A stretch of DNA of 64,000 nucleotides from Allobosea sp. CS1GBMeth4 (GTDB lineage: Bacteria; Pseudomonadota; Alphaproteobacteria; Rhizobiales; Beijerinckiaceae). A program made the translations under genes and the position numbers. The stretch covers positions 62,001-126,000 of the forward strand of contig NZ_FYAS01000043.1 of NCBI RefSeq assembly GCF_900185715.1, in the 5' to 3' direction. This document shows, piece by piece, positions 37,201-45,809 of this stretch. The notes under the pieces were generated by a model. It saw nothing but the letters and a program-made list of their open reading frames with translations. It ran no database searches and had not been told where the DNA came from. Positions within the stretch are counted from its first letter, which is position 1. The number at the start of each line of letters is the position of its first letter.

Positions 37201-37481
37201 ACGTTCAGCGTCATCACGCCGTCGGTCGTCGCCTGGCTCGACATGTAGAGCATGCCCTCGACGCCGTTGATCTGCTCCTCGATCGGCGTCGCCACGGTCT
37301 CGGCGATGACGCGCGGATTGGCGCCGGGATATTGCGCGCGCACCACCACGGTCGGCGGCACGACCTCGGGATATTCCGAGATCGGCAGCGCGCGCAGCGC
37401 CAGGAGGCCGGCGAGGAAGATCAGGACGGAGAGGACGCCGGCGAAGATCGGCCGGTCGATGAAGAACTTCGAGAGGTTCAT
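34287..37481 (-). CDS. RND efflux transporter permease (HAE1 / AcrB-MexF type)
   Basis: A 1064-residue inner-membrane pump with the standard layout: TM1 (IFAGVLSVLIFLAGLLALRAL), a first large periplasmic loop (QYPGANPRVIAETVATPIEE), six helices including TM4 with the proton-relay aspartates in GIVVDDAIVVVENVERN, a second periplasmic loop and six more helices. It exports drugs or other hydrophobic compounds by proton antiport as a trimer. The ATG at 37481 (MNLSKFFIDRPIFAG) is typical. The adaptor gene lies upstream on the same strand, separated by a 150-base palindrome; no outer-membrane TolC-like gene follows. The C-terminus ends in a charged tail, GEGEGEVAEAA. Confidence 0.95.
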   Translation of the reverse strand: MNLSKFFIDRPIFAGVLSVLIFLAGLLALRALPISEYPEVVPPTVVVRAQYPGANPRVIAETVATPIEEQINGVEGMLYMSSQATTDGVMTLNVTFKLGTDPDKAQQLVQNRVSQAEPRLPEEVRRLGVTTIKSSPDLTMVVHITSPNGRYDMTYLRNYAVLNVKDRLARIDGVGQVQLFGSGDYSMRVWLDPQRTAEHGLSPSDIVREIRAQNVQAAAGVIGASPSGPGLDLQLSVNAQGRLASEEEFGEIIVKTAPSGAVVRLKDVARIELGAADYALRSLLNGKSAVAVPVFQAPNSNAIAIADRVQETMREIKQNMPEGVDYSIVYDTTQFVRASIKAVVTTLLEAIALVVLVVIVFLQTWRASIIPLVAVPISVVGTFAVMYLFGFSINALSLFGLVLAIGIVVDDAIVVVENVERNIENGLSPREATYKAMREVSGPIIAIALVLVAVFVPLAFISGLTGQFYRQFALTIAISTVISAVNSLTLSPALAALLLRGHDAPKDALTRFMDRLLGWFFRGFNRFFNRSSQAYGAGVSRILGRKTVMIVIYLGLVALTGVLFRTVPSGFVPGQDKQYLVGFAQLPDAATLDRTEDVIRRMDEIALKHPGVENAISFPGLSINGFTNSSNAGIVFVGLKPFDQRKDPSLSGNAIAMQLNKEFAGIKEAFIAMFPPPPVQGLGTIGGFKLQIEDRAGLGYKALDEATKAFMAKAAAAPELAGMFSSFQVNVPQLYADIDRTKARQLGVPVTDVFETLQIYLGSSYVNDFNKFGRTYTVRVQADAPFRAYQEDIGKLKVRSTSGEMVPLSAVLNVRTDSGPERAMRYNGFLSADINAGPAPGFSSGQAQDAVTRIAAETLPKGFAFEWTELTYQEILAGNSAVIVFPVAILLVFLVLAAQYESLTLPVAILLIIPMGLLAAMAGVWWSGGDNNVFTQIGLVVLVGLSAKNAILIVEFARELEFQGRTPVAAAIEASRLRLRPILMTSLAFVMGVVPLVLSTGAGAEMRQAMGIAVFAGMIGVTAFGIFLTPVFYVLMRKLSGNRKLRQHGVEEKGEGEGEVAEAA

Positions 37482-37558
37482 GGGGATGCCCCTTCAAGGC
37501 GGCTGCCCGCCGGCCCCGAAGCGGCCGGCGGGGCGGGAAACGGAATGTGAGAAACCGC

Positions 37559-37710
37559 CCCGTCATTCCGGGGCTTCGCGCAGCGAAGAGCCCGGAACCC
37601 AGAACCGATGCGCCTATTCGAGAAGCATCGGCTAAGGGGTCGTTCAACCCAGAGCCGGCATCGGTTCTGGGTTCCGGGCTCAGGCCTTCGGCCTGCCCCG
37701 GAATGACGGG
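37559..37710. repeat. Long palindromic repeat inside the RND operon (CGTCATTCCGGGG family)
   Basis: The ends are inverted copies: CCCGTCATTCCGGGGC at 37559-37574 and GCCCCGGAATGACGGG at 37695-37710. Inside, CCCGGAACCCAGAACCGATG and GCATCGGTTCTGGGTTCCGG are also inverted. The middle has a short AGGCCTTCGGCCT hairpin on the right. The element sits between adaptor and permease genes and could affect their relative expression. Confidence 0.85.
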
Positions 37711-37716
37711 AGAGGT

Positions 37717-38928
37717 TCAGCGCTGCGCGAGCTCGGTCTTCGGCTGCTTCAGCTCGGAGCGCTCGGCCATCGGCACCTGCTCGGGGGCCACGGTGGCGCC
37801 CGGGCGGATGCGCTGCAGGCCGTTGACGACGATCTGCTCGCCGGCCTGGAGCCCGCTGGTGACGATGCGCAGGCCCTGCGCGGCCGTGCCGAGCGTGACC
37901 TCGCGCCATTGCGCCTTGTGGTCCTTGCCGACGACGAAGACGAACTTCTTGTTCTGGTCGGTGCCGACGGCGCGCTCGTTGATGACCAGCGCCGGCTCGG
38001 ACTTCGCCTGGCCCATGCGCAGGCGCACGAACTGGCCGGGCATCAGCGCGCCATCCCTGTTGTCGAAGATCGCGCGGACGCGGACCGTGCCGGTCGCGGC
38101 GTCGATGCCGTTATCGACGAAGTTGAGATGGCCGGAGACCGGCGCGGCCTCGTTGGTGGCGGTGGTCATCTGCACCGGGATACGCCGGAGGTCGCGCCGC
38201 CCTTCCGCCGGCAGGGTCGCGAGCGCCTTGAGCAGCGAGCCCTCGTCGGCGTTGAAGCCGGCATAGATCGGATCGACCGAGACCAGCGTGGTCAGCAGCG
38301 GCGCATTGGCGCCGGCGGCGACGAGATTGCCGACGGTGACCTCGAGGCGCCCGATGCGCCCGTCGATCGGGGCGCGGATCTGGGTGTAGTCGAGGTTCAG
38401 CCGCGCCGATTGCAGGGCGGCGCGGGCGGCGCTCTCGTTCGCCTGCGCCTCGCGCAGGGCGTTCAGCCGCGCATCGAGGTCGCGCTGCGAGACGTTCTGT
38501 GTCGACATCAGCTTCTGGCCGCGCTCATGCTCGGTCCGGGCGAGCGCGACGCGCGCCTCGGCGGCGAGCAATTGCGCCTGGGCCCGCTCGAACTCGGCCT
38601 GGTAGGGCGCCTGGTCGATGCTGACGAGCAGGTCGCCCTGCCTGACCAGCGCGCCCTGCGCGAAGTGCACCTGCTCGACCACGCCGGAGACGCGCGAGCG
38701 AATCTCGACGCGCTCGATCGCCTCGAGCCGGCCGGAGAACTCGGCCCAGCTGACCAGATCGCGCTGCTCGACGGTCGCGACCGATACCGGCGTCGCCGCC
38801 GCGGCGGCGGGGGCGGTATCGCCCTGCGCCTTGTCCGAGCCGTGGACGGCGACGGCCAGCGCCGCGAGCGAGACGCCGGCGGTGACGGCAACGCCCAACA
38901 GGGCATGACGCATCGTTCCCTGAATCAT
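37717..38928 (-). CDS. RND efflux periplasmic adaptor (membrane fusion protein)
   Basis: A 403-residue HlyD/AcrA-like adaptor. It has an N-terminal anchor or signal (ALLGVAVTAGVSLAALAVAVHG), the lipoyl-like half motifs GRLEAIERVEIRSRVSGVVE and APIDGRIGRLEVTVGNLVAAG, a coiled-coil hairpin between them (ERAQAQLLAAEARVALARTE), and the beta-barrel and membrane-proximal domains. It joins the pump to an outer-membrane channel. It is upstream of the permease on the same strand. The ATG at 38928 is used; one at 38913 with AGGGA upstream is also possible and would shorten the protein by five residues. Confidence 0.93.
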   Translation of the reverse strand: MIQGTMRHALLGVAVTAGVSLAALAVAVHGSDKAQGDTAPAAAAATPVSVATVEQRDLVSWAEFSGRLEAIERVEIRSRVSGVVEQVHFAQGALVRQGDLLVSIDQAPYQAEFERAQAQLLAAEARVALARTEHERGQKLMSTQNVSQRDLDARLNALREAQANESAARAALQSARLNLDYTQIRAPIDGRIGRLEVTVGNLVAAGANAPLLTTLVSVDPIYAGFNADEGSLLKALATLPAEGRRDLRRIPVQMTTATNEAAPVSGHLNFVDNGIDAATGTVRVRAIFDNRDGALMPGQFVRLRMGQAKSEPALVINERAVGTDQNKKFVFVVGKDHKAQWREVTLGTAAQGLRIVTSGLQAGEQIVVNGLQRIRPGATVAPEQVPMAERSELKQPKTELAQR

Positions 38929-38976
38929 CGGGTCATTCCTTCAAGTGGATGTCGAAAGAGCGGGGCGAACGCGCGG

Positions 38977-39813
38977 CTAGGACGGCGCGGTCGCGGTGTA
39001 GAATTCGCTGATGTGATGACAGGCCGCGCACAGGCAGGTGCCGTCGCAGGGGCCTTCGGCGAAGGCCTCCGGCCAATGGCTCGGCCCGCGAACGACGCGG
39101 ATGGTGGTGTCGACGCCGGCCGCCTTCAGCCGGCCGGCGTAGTTGATGCTCTCGTCGCGCAGCAGGTCGTCCTCGGCCGTGACGATCAGGGCCGGGGCGA
39201 GGCCGGAAAGCCTGACGGCATTGACCGGCGCCGCGTAGGGATGCGCCGCCTTCTCGGGCGAGCCGAGATAGGCATGCCAGCCATCGGCCCAGCGGCAGCC
39301 GACCGGCCCGGCCTCGGCCTTGCGGACGGAATAGGTGCCGAGGCAGGAATCGAGCATCGGCGAGAACAGGATCTGGCCGGCGAGCGGCGGGCCGTGCCGG
39401 TCGCGCGCCATCATGGCGAGCGCCGCGGCGAGGTTGCCGCCGGCCTCCTCGCCCGCCACATAGAGCGGCGCATGCCTGCCGACCCAGCGCGCCTTGTCGC
39501 GACCGATGCGCTCGAGCGCCGCATAGGCGGTCTCGAGCGCCTGCGGGAAGCGGTGCTCGGGCGCCAGCGGGTAGGGCAGCGAGATCACGATCGCGCCGGC
39601 CTCGGCCAGCGTGGTCGCGACCGCCTCGCCCGAGGCGAGCGAGCCGCTGTCGAACGTGCCGCCATGGAGGTGGACGACGAGGCCGGCCTCGTCGGGCACC
39701 GCCGCCGGCGCGTAGAGCCGGCCGGCGAGCGTCTCGCGCCCGGCCTGCACACTCTGATCGCGCCAGAAGACGGCGCGGCGATAGCGGCTTTCGGGGATGG
39801 ACGGAGCGAGCAT
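38977..39813 (-). CDS. HSL-type alpha/beta hydrolase lacking the catalytic serine
   Basis: A 278-residue protein of the hormone-sensitive-lipase group. It keeps the oxyanion segment as HGGTF (50-54, usually HGGGF), and likely acid D215 or D216 in TAEDDLLRDE and His246 in GPSHWPEAF. But the nucleophile elbow, GDSAGG in the family, reads GEEAGG at 121-126, so position 123 is Glu, not Ser. The C-terminus has an unusual cluster, CDGTCLCAACHH (Cys256, 260, 262, 265; His266, 267), that could bind a metal. Esterase activity by the usual route is unlikely. It is divergent from a LysR regulator gene, its probable controller. Confidence 0.82.
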   Translation of the reverse strand: MLAPSIPESRYRRAVFWRDQSVQAGRETLAGRLYAPAAVPDEAGLVVHLHGGTFDSGSLASGEAVATTLAEAGAIVISLPYPLAPEHRFPQALETAYAALERIGRDKARWVGRHAPLYVAGEEAGGNLAAALAMMARDRHGPPLAGQILFSPMLDSCLGTYSVRKAEAGPVGCRWADGWHAYLGSPEKAAHPYAAPVNAVRLSGLAPALIVTAEDDLLRDESINYAGRLKAAGVDTTIRVVRGPSHWPEAFAEGPCDGTCLCAACHHISEFYTATAPS

Positions 39814-39896
39814 GGCTGTGACGGCTGACGAATATTGCAGTGCGTCACGATTTAGGTGATGCTCCCGGCTTAATAAACCGCCGATCCGCTCCCACT

Positions 39897-39916
39897 TTGT
39901 TTCTGTCTGGAAACAA
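39897..39916. promoter_or_regulatory. Perfect palindrome between hydrolase and lysR genes (candidate operator)
   Basis: TTGTTTC at 39897-39903 and GAAACAA at 39910-39916 are perfect inverted arms around TGTCTG. It lies 25 bases before the LysR ATG and 83 before the divergent hydrolase start, the usual place for a LysR autoregulatory site. Binding is inferred. Confidence 0.6.
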
Positions 39917-39941
39917 TCGCCGGATCGGCCGAGGACAGAAG

Positions 39942-40889
39942 ATGGACCAGCTCACCGCCATGCGCGCCTTCGTGCGCGTCGTCGAGGTCGGCACCTTCAC
40001 CCGCGCGGCGCAACTGCTCGACCTGCCCAAGCCGACGGTGACCAAGCTGATCCAGCAGCTGGAAGGGCATTTGCGGGCGCAGCTGCTCAACCGGACGACG
40101 CGCCGGGTCACGGTGACGATGGACGGCGCCGCCTATTACGAGCGGGCGCTGCGCGTGCTCGGCGAGATCGACGAGCTCGACCAGAGCATGGCCTCGTCGC
40201 AGGCCCGGCCGAGCGGACGCCTGCGCATCGACGTCAGCGTGCCGCTGGCCACCGACATCATCCTGCCGGCGTTGCCGGGCTTCCATGCGCGCTATCCGGA
40301 AATCCAGGTCGACATGGGCCTGTCCGACCGGCCGGCCGACCTGGTCGGCGAGAATCTCGACCTCGCCGTGCGGGCCGGCGCGATCGACGACCAGAGCCTG
40401 ATCGCCCGCCGCATCGGCGAGATGATGCTGATCACCTGCGCGACTCCGGGCTATCTGGCGAAGCATGGCACGCCGCGGCATCCGCGCGACCTGGAGAACG
40501 GCCATCTCGCCATCGGCTATCGCCGGGCCGGCACCAGCCGCATCCTGCCCTTCACCTTCGCCAGCGCGAAGGAGACCATCGAGATCCAGGGCGACTACGT
40601 CGTCTCGCTGAACGAGGGCACCGGCTATGTCGCCGCCGGGCTGGCCGGACTCGGCGTCATGCAGGTGCCGACCTTCATGGCCGTGCAGCATATCGCCGTC
40701 GGCCGGCTGGTGCCGATCCTGACGGACTGGTGCACGAAGCCGAAGCCGCTGCACATCATCTACCCGCCGAACCGGCACCTCTCGAACAAGGTCCGCGTCT
40801 TCGTCGACTGGCTGGCCGAGCTCTTCGCGCAGGACGGGCAGCTCCAGGGCAAGCCGCTGCTGCCCTGCCCGGGCGGTATGGCGGCGTAA
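39942..40889 (+). CDS. LysR-family transcriptional regulator
   Basis: A 315-residue regulator. Residues 1-60 form the winged helix-turn-helix (MDQLTAMRAFVRVVEVGTFT, RAAQLLDLPKPTVTKLIQQL), the typical LysR start, followed by the effector domain (SGRLRIDVSVPLATDIILPA, LDLAVRAGAIDDQSLIARRI). The sequence resembles the CrgA/AaeR-like group that begins MDxLxAMRxFVRV. The ATG at 39942 has GAGG upstream. It is divergent from the serine-less hydrolase gene, with a palindromic candidate operator between them. Effector unknown. Confidence 0.92.
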   Translation: MDQLTAMRAFVRVVEVGTFTRAAQLLDLPKPTVTKLIQQLEGHLRAQLLNRTTRRVTVTMDGAAYYERALRVLGEIDELDQSMASSQARPSGRLRIDVSVPLATDIILPALPGFHARYPEIQVDMGLSDRPADLVGENLDLAVRAGAIDDQSLIARRIGEMMLITCATPGYLAKHGTPRHPRDLENGHLAIGYRRAGTSRILPFTFASAKETIEIQGDYVVSLNEGTGYVAAGLAGLGVMQVPTFMAVQHIAVGRLVPILTDWCTKPKPLHIIYPPNRHLSNKVRVFVDWLAELFAQDGQLQGKPLLPCPGGMAA

Positions 40890-40900
40890 CGAGAACGCGG

Positions 40901-41120
40901 CGTCATTCCGGGGCAGCCCGCAGGGCTGAGCCTGGAACCCATGAACACCGCCCTTCCCGTCATGGTCGGGCTTGTCCCGACCATCCACGTCTTCGCCTCG
41001 CCAATTACAGGCAGTGTTCAAGACGTGGATGCTCGCCACAAGGGCGAGCATGACGAGCTGGAATAGCCTCGCGTTCATGGATTCCGGGCTCTTTGCGATC
41101 GCAAAACCCCGGGATGACGG
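40901..41120. repeat. Composite palindromic repeat (one repeat inserted in another)
   Basis: This fills most of the 316-base gap before the amidase gene. The outer element begins CGTCATTCCGGGGCAG with CTGGAACCCATGAAC, and ends GTTCATGGATTCCGGG and CCCCGGGATGACG (family of 37559). Inside it, 40957-41054 is a copy of the element at 43663 (CCGTCATGGTCGGGCTTGTC ... GGGCGAGCATGACG). The nesting suggests the inner copy inserted into the outer one. Confidence 0.8.
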
Positions 41121-41205
41121 GCCAGCGGTTCCCTCGGGTCGCGAACTGGCCTAACCAGAGGCGCCGGCTCTCCGCCGCGCGCCCTCCAGCAGCCAGGCCC
41201 GCCCG

Positions 41206-42495
41206 ATGTCCCGCAGCGTCCGCGACAAGCTCGAAACCACCCTCGCCCGCCTCGGCGACGGCGCCCCCGTCTTCACCAGGCTGCTCGCCGACAGCGCGCG
41301 CGCCGAGGCCGACGCCGCCGACCGGAGGCGCGAAGCCGGTCTGCAGCTGAGCCCGATCGACGGCACGATCGTCTCGGTCAAGGACCTGCTCGACGTGAAG
41401 GGCATGACGACCTGGGCCGGCTCCAGCGCCTTGAAGGGCGCCGCTCCCGCCGCCCAGGATGCGCCGTCGGTGGCGCGGCTGCGCCGGGCCGGCGCGGTGA
41501 TCGTCGGCAAGACCAACATGACCGAGTTCGCCTTCTCCGGCATCGGCCTCAACGCCAGCTTCGGCACGCCCGGCAGCGCCCCCGACAAGGCGCGCATCCC
41601 CGGCGGTTCCTCCTCGGGTGCGGCGGTCTCGGTGGCAGAGGGGACATCGGAGCTGGCGGTCGGCACCGACACCGGCGGTTCCTGCCGCATCCCCGCCGCG
41701 TTCAACGGCATCGCCGGGATGAAGCCGACCCACGGCACGGTCCCCGCCGATGGCTGCTTCCCGCTGGCGCCGAGCCTCGATTCGATCGGCCCGCTGGCGA
41801 AGGACGTCGCCGGCTGCGCGCGCCTGCTCTCGGCGCTGGCCGACAAACCCTTCGACCTGGAGGGCGGGCTGTCCGCCCGCCGCGTCCGCCTCGGCGTGGC
41901 GCGCGGCGGCTTCCTGGCCGAGGCCGACGCATCGGTCGCCAAAGCCTATGAGGCGGCGGTCGAGCGCGTGGCGCGGCTCGGCATCGCGGTCGAACCGGTC
42001 GATTTCGACGCGCTCTACAAGGAGATGTTCGCGATCTGCCCGTCCCCGCTCGTCACCGTCGAGGCCGCGGCGGTGCATCGCGATCTGATGGCGAGCAAGG
42101 CGGAGAGCTACGACCGGCGGGTCGCGGCGCGCATCGCCATCGGCGTGCCGTGCAAGGCGGTGGACTACATCATCGCGATGGAGAGGCGCCGGGCGCTGAT
42201 CGCGCGCCTTGCCGCCATGCTCGACGGGCTCGACGGCTTCCTGGCGCCGACCGTTCCGATCGAGGCGCCGACGATCGCCGCGATGGAGGCCGATGACGAG
42301 GCCTTCCATACGGCCAACCGCCTCGTCCTGCGCAATCCGGCCTTCTGCAATCTGTTCGACCTGTGCTCGATCTCGCTGCCGATGCCGCTCGGCGACGGGC
42401 TCTCCGGCGGCCTGATGCTGAGCGCCGTCGCCGGGCGGGATGCGCAGCTGCTCAATCTGGCGAAGCTGATCGAGCCAGCGGCGGCCGGGCTCTGA
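41206..42495 (+). CDS. Amidase signature family protein
   Basis: A 429-residue amidase with the Ser-cisSer-Lys triad: Lys59 in [12 protein letters not shown], the [14 protein letters not shown] loop at 133-146 (cis-Ser), and the nucleophile Ser159 in [14 protein letters not shown]. It hydrolyses amide bonds; relatives include indoleacetamide hydrolase, GatA and AtzF-like enzymes. There are no gatB or gatC neighbours, so it is not the tRNA amidotransferase subunit. The substrate is unknown. A G/C-rich hairpin (CCCCCGC, TTGC, GGCGGGGG at 42503-42522) after the stop may act as terminator but also looks like a half copy of the CCTCCCC repeat. Confidence 0.9.
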   Translation: MSRSVRDKLETTLARLGDGAPVFTRLLADSARAEADAADRRREAGLQLSPIDGTIVSVKDLLDVKGMTTWAGSSALKGAAPAAQDAPSVARLRRAGAVIVGKTNMTEFAFSGIGLNASFGTPGSAPDKARIPGGSSSGAAVSVAEGTSELAVGTDTGGSCRIPAAFNGIAGMKPTHGTVPADGCFPLAPSLDSIGPLAKDVAGCARLLSALADKPFDLEGGLSARRVRLGVARGGFLAEADASVAKAYEAAVERVARLGIAVEPVDFDALYKEMFAICPSPLVTVEAAAVHRDLMASKAESYDRRVAARIAIGVPCKAVDYIIAMERRRALIARLAAMLDGLDGFLAPTVPIEAPTIAAMEADDEAFHTANRLVLRNPAFCNLFDLCSISLPMPLGDGLSGGLMLSAVAGRDAQLLNLAKLIEPAAAGL

Positions 42496-42752
42496 CCGCA
42501 AGCCCCCCGCTTGCGGCGGGGGAGAAATTCCTTGGTCGACCCGACCGCCTTGACAAATCCTGCCGGAACGGGCCCTTCAGCCGCCATGATCGTGCGCAGC
42601 CATTACGGATCGCCCGCCGCCGCCCTCGTGGCCGCGCGCGGCTGCGCGCGCCTGACCGGCCGAGGTTGACGGCAGCGCGTCGCGCGCCCCCCTCGTCGCC
42701 CCAGAACCCGGCTTTCCAGATCGAAGGGCCGCCCGACCGGCGGCATCGTGCC

Positions 42753-43616
42753 ATGCTCGACCGCACCAGCGTGCTCACCCTCTCCTGCCCCGACCGCCCG
42801 GGGATCGTCGCCGCCGTCTCGACCCTGCTGTTCGAGTCCGGCTGCAACATCCTCGACGCCCAGCAATATGACGACACCGAAACCGGCCACTTCTTCATGC
42901 GGGTCGTCTTCGCGCGCCTCGACGACGCGCAGCCGCAGGCGGCCATCGCCGCCGGCATCCAGGCGCTGGCCCAGCGCTTCGCCATGACGATCAACCTCAG
43001 CGAGCAGGCGACGAAGAAGCGCGTGCTGCTCCTGGTCTCGAAGTTCGACCATTGCCTGGCCGACCTGATCTATCGCTGGCGCATCGGCGAACTCCCGATG
43101 GAGATCGTCGGCATCGTCTCGAACCATGAGCGCGCCGCGATCGCCTCGACCGATATCGGCGACATCCCCTTCCATCACCTGCCGGTGACGCGGCAGACCA
43201 AGATGGAGCAGGAGGCCGAGATCTGGCGGATCGTGCAGGAGACGCAGACGGACCTCGTCGTGCTCGCCCGCTACATGCAGATCCTCTCGGACGGGCTCTC
43301 GGCCAAGCTCGCCGGGCGCTGCATCAACATCCACCATTCCTTCCTGCCGGGCTTCAAGGGCGCCAAGCCCTATCATCAGGCGCATGAGCGCGGGGTGAAG
43401 CTGATCGGCGCGACCGCGCACTACGTCACGCCCGACCTCGACGAGGGCCCGATCATCGAGCAGGACGTCGAGCGCATCAGCCATCGCGACACGCCCGACG
43501 ATCTCGTCCGCAAGGGCCGCGACATCGAGCGGCGCGTGCTGGCCCGGGCCGTCTCGCACCATCTCGAGGACCGGATCGTGCTCAACGGCAAGAAGACGGT
43601 GGTGTTCACCGGTTGA
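42753..43616 (+). CDS. purU: Formyltetrahydrofolate deformylase
   Basis: A 287-residue enzyme that hydrolyses 10-formyltetrahydrofolate to formate and tetrahydrofolate, balancing one-carbon pools. An N-terminal ACT domain ([20 protein letters not shown], residues 6-80) is followed by the formyltransferase domain with [20 protein letters not shown] (catalytic His) and [18 protein letters not shown] (catalytic Asp). The open frame extends to 42363, but the ATG at 42753 ([12 protein letters not shown]) gives the normal length. No gene fills the 257 bases before it. In Bosea-like bacteria it may also serve C1 metabolism. Confidence 0.95.
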   Translation: MLDRTSVLTLSCPDRPGIVAAVSTLLFESGCNILDAQQYDDTETGHFFMRVVFARLDDAQPQAAIAAGIQALAQRFAMTINLSEQATKKRVLLLVSKFDHCLADLIYRWRIGELPMEIVGIVSNHERAAIASTDIGDIPFHHLPVTRQTKMEQEAEIWRIVQETQTDLVVLARYMQILSDGLSAKLAGRCINIHHSFLPGFKGAKPYHQAHERGVKLIGATAHYVTPDLDEGPIIEQDVERISHRDTPDDLVRKGRDIERRVLARAVSHHLEDRIVLNGKKTVVFTG

Positions 43617-43662
43617 GGGAGGGGGGCCGGGGGCCGAATGTCGCCTCGACGGCACAGCTTTC

Positions 43663-43761
43663 CCGTCATGGTCGGGCTTGTCCCGACCATCCACGTCTTT
43701 GCTTCAACAATCGAAGGCGGCGTTCGAGACGTGGATGCTCGCCACAAGGGCGAGCATGACG
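43663..43761. repeat. Palindromic repeat CGTCATGGTCGGG, second copy
   Basis: About 100 bases nearly identical to 40957-41054: CCGTCATGGTCGGGCTTGTC, CCGACCATCCACGTCTT, then AGACGTGGATGCTCGCCACA, AGGGCGAGCATGACG. The parts CCACGTCTT and AAGACGTGG-like arms pair. It lies between convergent purU and pyrC and may stop both transcripts. Confidence 0.85.
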
Positions 43762-43768
43762 GCGAGGC

Positions 43769-44863
43769 TCAGCCCCTCACCTCGCCCAGCGACCAGGGCA
43801 GTTCCTCGCCGCCGCGGAAGACGACGACGTCCTCATCGCCGACAGCGACCGCGGGCGAGACCCGGCAAGGCCGCTTCTCCAGCGTGAGCGTGCCCTCGTT
43901 CAGCGGCAGGCCGTAGAAGCGCGCGCCGTTCTCCGCGGCGAAGGCCTCGAAATGCGCGAGCGCGCCTTCCTCGTCGAAGACCTGGACATAGGTCTGCAAG
44001 GCGGTGGCGCCGCCGAAGACGCCGGCCGAGCAACATTCGGCCTGCTTGGCGCTACGCAGATGCGGGGCCGTGTCGGTGCCGATGAAGAAGTTGCCGTCGC
44101 CGGAGGTCGCCGCCTTGCGCAAGGCGAGGCGGTGGCGCTCGCGCTTGGCGACCGGCAGGCAATAGAGATGCGGCCTGAGCCCGCCCTGGAAGAGCGAGGT
44201 CCGGTTGATGATCAGGTGGTGCGGCGTGATCGTGCCGGCGGCGCGGCCGGCATGGGCCCGCACCAGATCGACCGTCTCGGCGGTGGTGACGTGCTCGATG
44301 ACGACCTTCAGCCCCTGATGCCGCCGCAGCAGCGGCAGCATCTCCTGCTCCATGAACACCGCCTCGCGGTCGAAGATGTCGACGGCCGGGTCGGTCGCCT
44401 CGCCATGGACGAGGACCGGCATGCCGATCCGCTCCATGCGCTCCAGCACCGGCGCGAGCTTCGCGATATCGGTGACGCCGTAATGGGCGTTGGTGGTTGC
44501 GCCGGCCGGATAGAGCTTGGCGGCGGCCCAGACGCCGTCGCGGAAGCCGCGCTCGATCTCGTCCGGCGCCGTGATGTCGGTCAGATAGCAGGTCATCAGC
44601 GGGGTGAAGTCGCTGCCCTCCGGCCGCGCCGCCAGGATGCGCTCGCGATAGGCGCTCGCCGCCGCGATGCCGGTCACCGGTGGGACCAGGTTCGGCATGA
44701 CGATGCCGCGCCGGAACTGCGCCGCGGTGAAGGGCAGCACCGCCTTCAGCATGGCGCCGTCGCGCAGATGCACGTGCCAGTCGTCCGGACGGCGGATCGT
44801 CAGAGTCTCGAAGGAACCCGCTGCCCTGGCTTGCGTGCCGCCGAAGAGTTCCGTGACGCTCAT
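43769..44863 (-). CDS. pyrC: Dihydroorotase (class II, E. coli type)
   Basis: A 364-residue zinc enzyme closing dihydroorotate in pyrimidine synthesis. It has the metal His pair in [10 protein letters not shown] (H30, H32), the carboxylated lysine K115 in [36 protein letters not shown], and the catalytic Asp in [15 protein letters not shown]. The open frame runs to 45106; the ATG at 44863 (MSVTELFGG) is used since upstream sequence is intergenic. It adds about 15 residues to the E. coli enzyme. pyrE is divergent, 235 bases away, so both pyrimidine genes share one control region. Confidence 0.95.
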   Translation of the reverse strand: MSVTELFGGTQARAAGSFETLTIRRPDDWHVHLRDGAMLKAVLPFTAAQFRRGIVMPNLVPPVTGIAAASAYRERILAARPEGSDFTPLMTCYLTDITAPDEIERGFRDGVWAAAKLYPAGATTNAHYGVTDIAKLAPVLERMERIGMPVLVHGEATDPAVDIFDREAVFMEQEMLPLLRRHQGLKVVIEHVTTAETVDLVRAHAGRAAGTITPHHLIINRTSLFQGGLRPHLYCLPVAKRERHRLALRKAATSGDGNFFIGTDTAPHLRSAKQAECCSAGVFGGATALQTYVQVFDEEGALAHFEAFAAENGARFYGLPLNEGTLTLEKRPCRVSPAVAVGDEDVVVFRGGEELPWSLGEVRG

Positions 44864-45098
44864 ACCCTGCCCCTGTGCTGACCTGCCCCGCCGAATCCGC
44901 GCGAGGGCCGCCCTTTCCATAGCTGCCTTGCCCGAGCCATGCGAGCATCGCGCGCAATCATCCGGGGACGGCGCGCCGCGGGGATTGACCTTCGCCGGCA
45001 ACCTGTCGAGAAGGGGCCGTTTGCGAAGTCGACACGAGCCCGCGCCAACGCCTGCGAACGGCGAAGGCTGGCGCGCGCTGGCCCTGGAGAACAAGACC

Positions 45099-45809
45099 AT
45101 GCCCAATCTCTACATGCCGGTCGACCGGGCCACCATCGCCCTCGAAGCGGCGAAGATGCTGCTCGAGATCAAGGCGGTCCACTTCTACCAGGACAAGCCC
45201 TTCATCTTCACCTCCGGCTGGGCGAGCCCGGTCTATATCGACTGCCGCAAGATCATCTCCTTTCCGCGGCTGCGCTCCTCGCTGATCGACTTCGCCGCCA
45301 CGACGATCGTGCGCGACATCGGCTACGAATCGATCGACATCGTCGCCGGCGGCGAGACGGCCGGCATCCCCTTCGCCGCCTGGATCTCCGACCGGCTGTC
45401 GCTGCCGATGCAGTATGTCCGCAAGAAGCCCAAGGGCTTCGGCCGCAACGCCCAGATCGAGGGCGAGGTGGTCGAGGGCGCGCGCACGCTGCTCGTCGAG
45501 GATCTCGCCACCGACGGCGGCAGCAAGGTCAATTTCTGCAAGGCGCTGCGCGACGCCGGCGCCAAGGTCGATCACTGCTTCGTGCTGTTCTACTACGACA
45601 TCTTCCCGCAGGGACGCGAGATGATGAAGGAGATCGGCGTCGGCCTGCACTATCTCACCACCTGGTGGGACGTGCTCAAGGTCGCCAAGGCGAGCGGCCA
45701 TTTCGAGCCGAAGGTGCTGGAGGAGGTCGAGAGCTTCCTCAACGAGCCGGCCAAATGGTCGGCCGCGCATGGCGGCATCTCGGATTTCAACCAGGCCAAG
45801 ACCGGCTGA
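45099..45809 (+). CDS. pyrE: Orotate phosphoribosyltransferase
   Basis: A 236-residue enzyme that joins orotate to phosphoribosyl pyrophosphate. Signatures are [19 protein letters not shown], the PRPP-binding loop [17 protein letters not shown] (about residues 130-146), and [19 protein letters not shown]. The ATG at 45099 ([20 protein letters not shown]) is the family start; the open frame upstream overlaps pyrC antisense. It is divergent from pyrC. No attenuator hairpin could be assigned in the 235-base gap. Confidence 0.95.
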   Translation: MPNLYMPVDRATIALEAAKMLLEIKAVHFYQDKPFIFTSGWASPVYIDCRKIISFPRLRSSLIDFAATTIVRDIGYESIDIVAGGETAGIPFAAWISDRLSLPMQYVRKKPKGFGRNAQIEGEVVEGARTLLVEDLATDGGSKVNFCKALRDAGAKVDHCFVLFYYDIFPQGREMMKEIGVGLHYLTTWWDVLKVAKASGHFEPKVLEEVESFLNEPAKWSAAHGGISDFNQAKTG

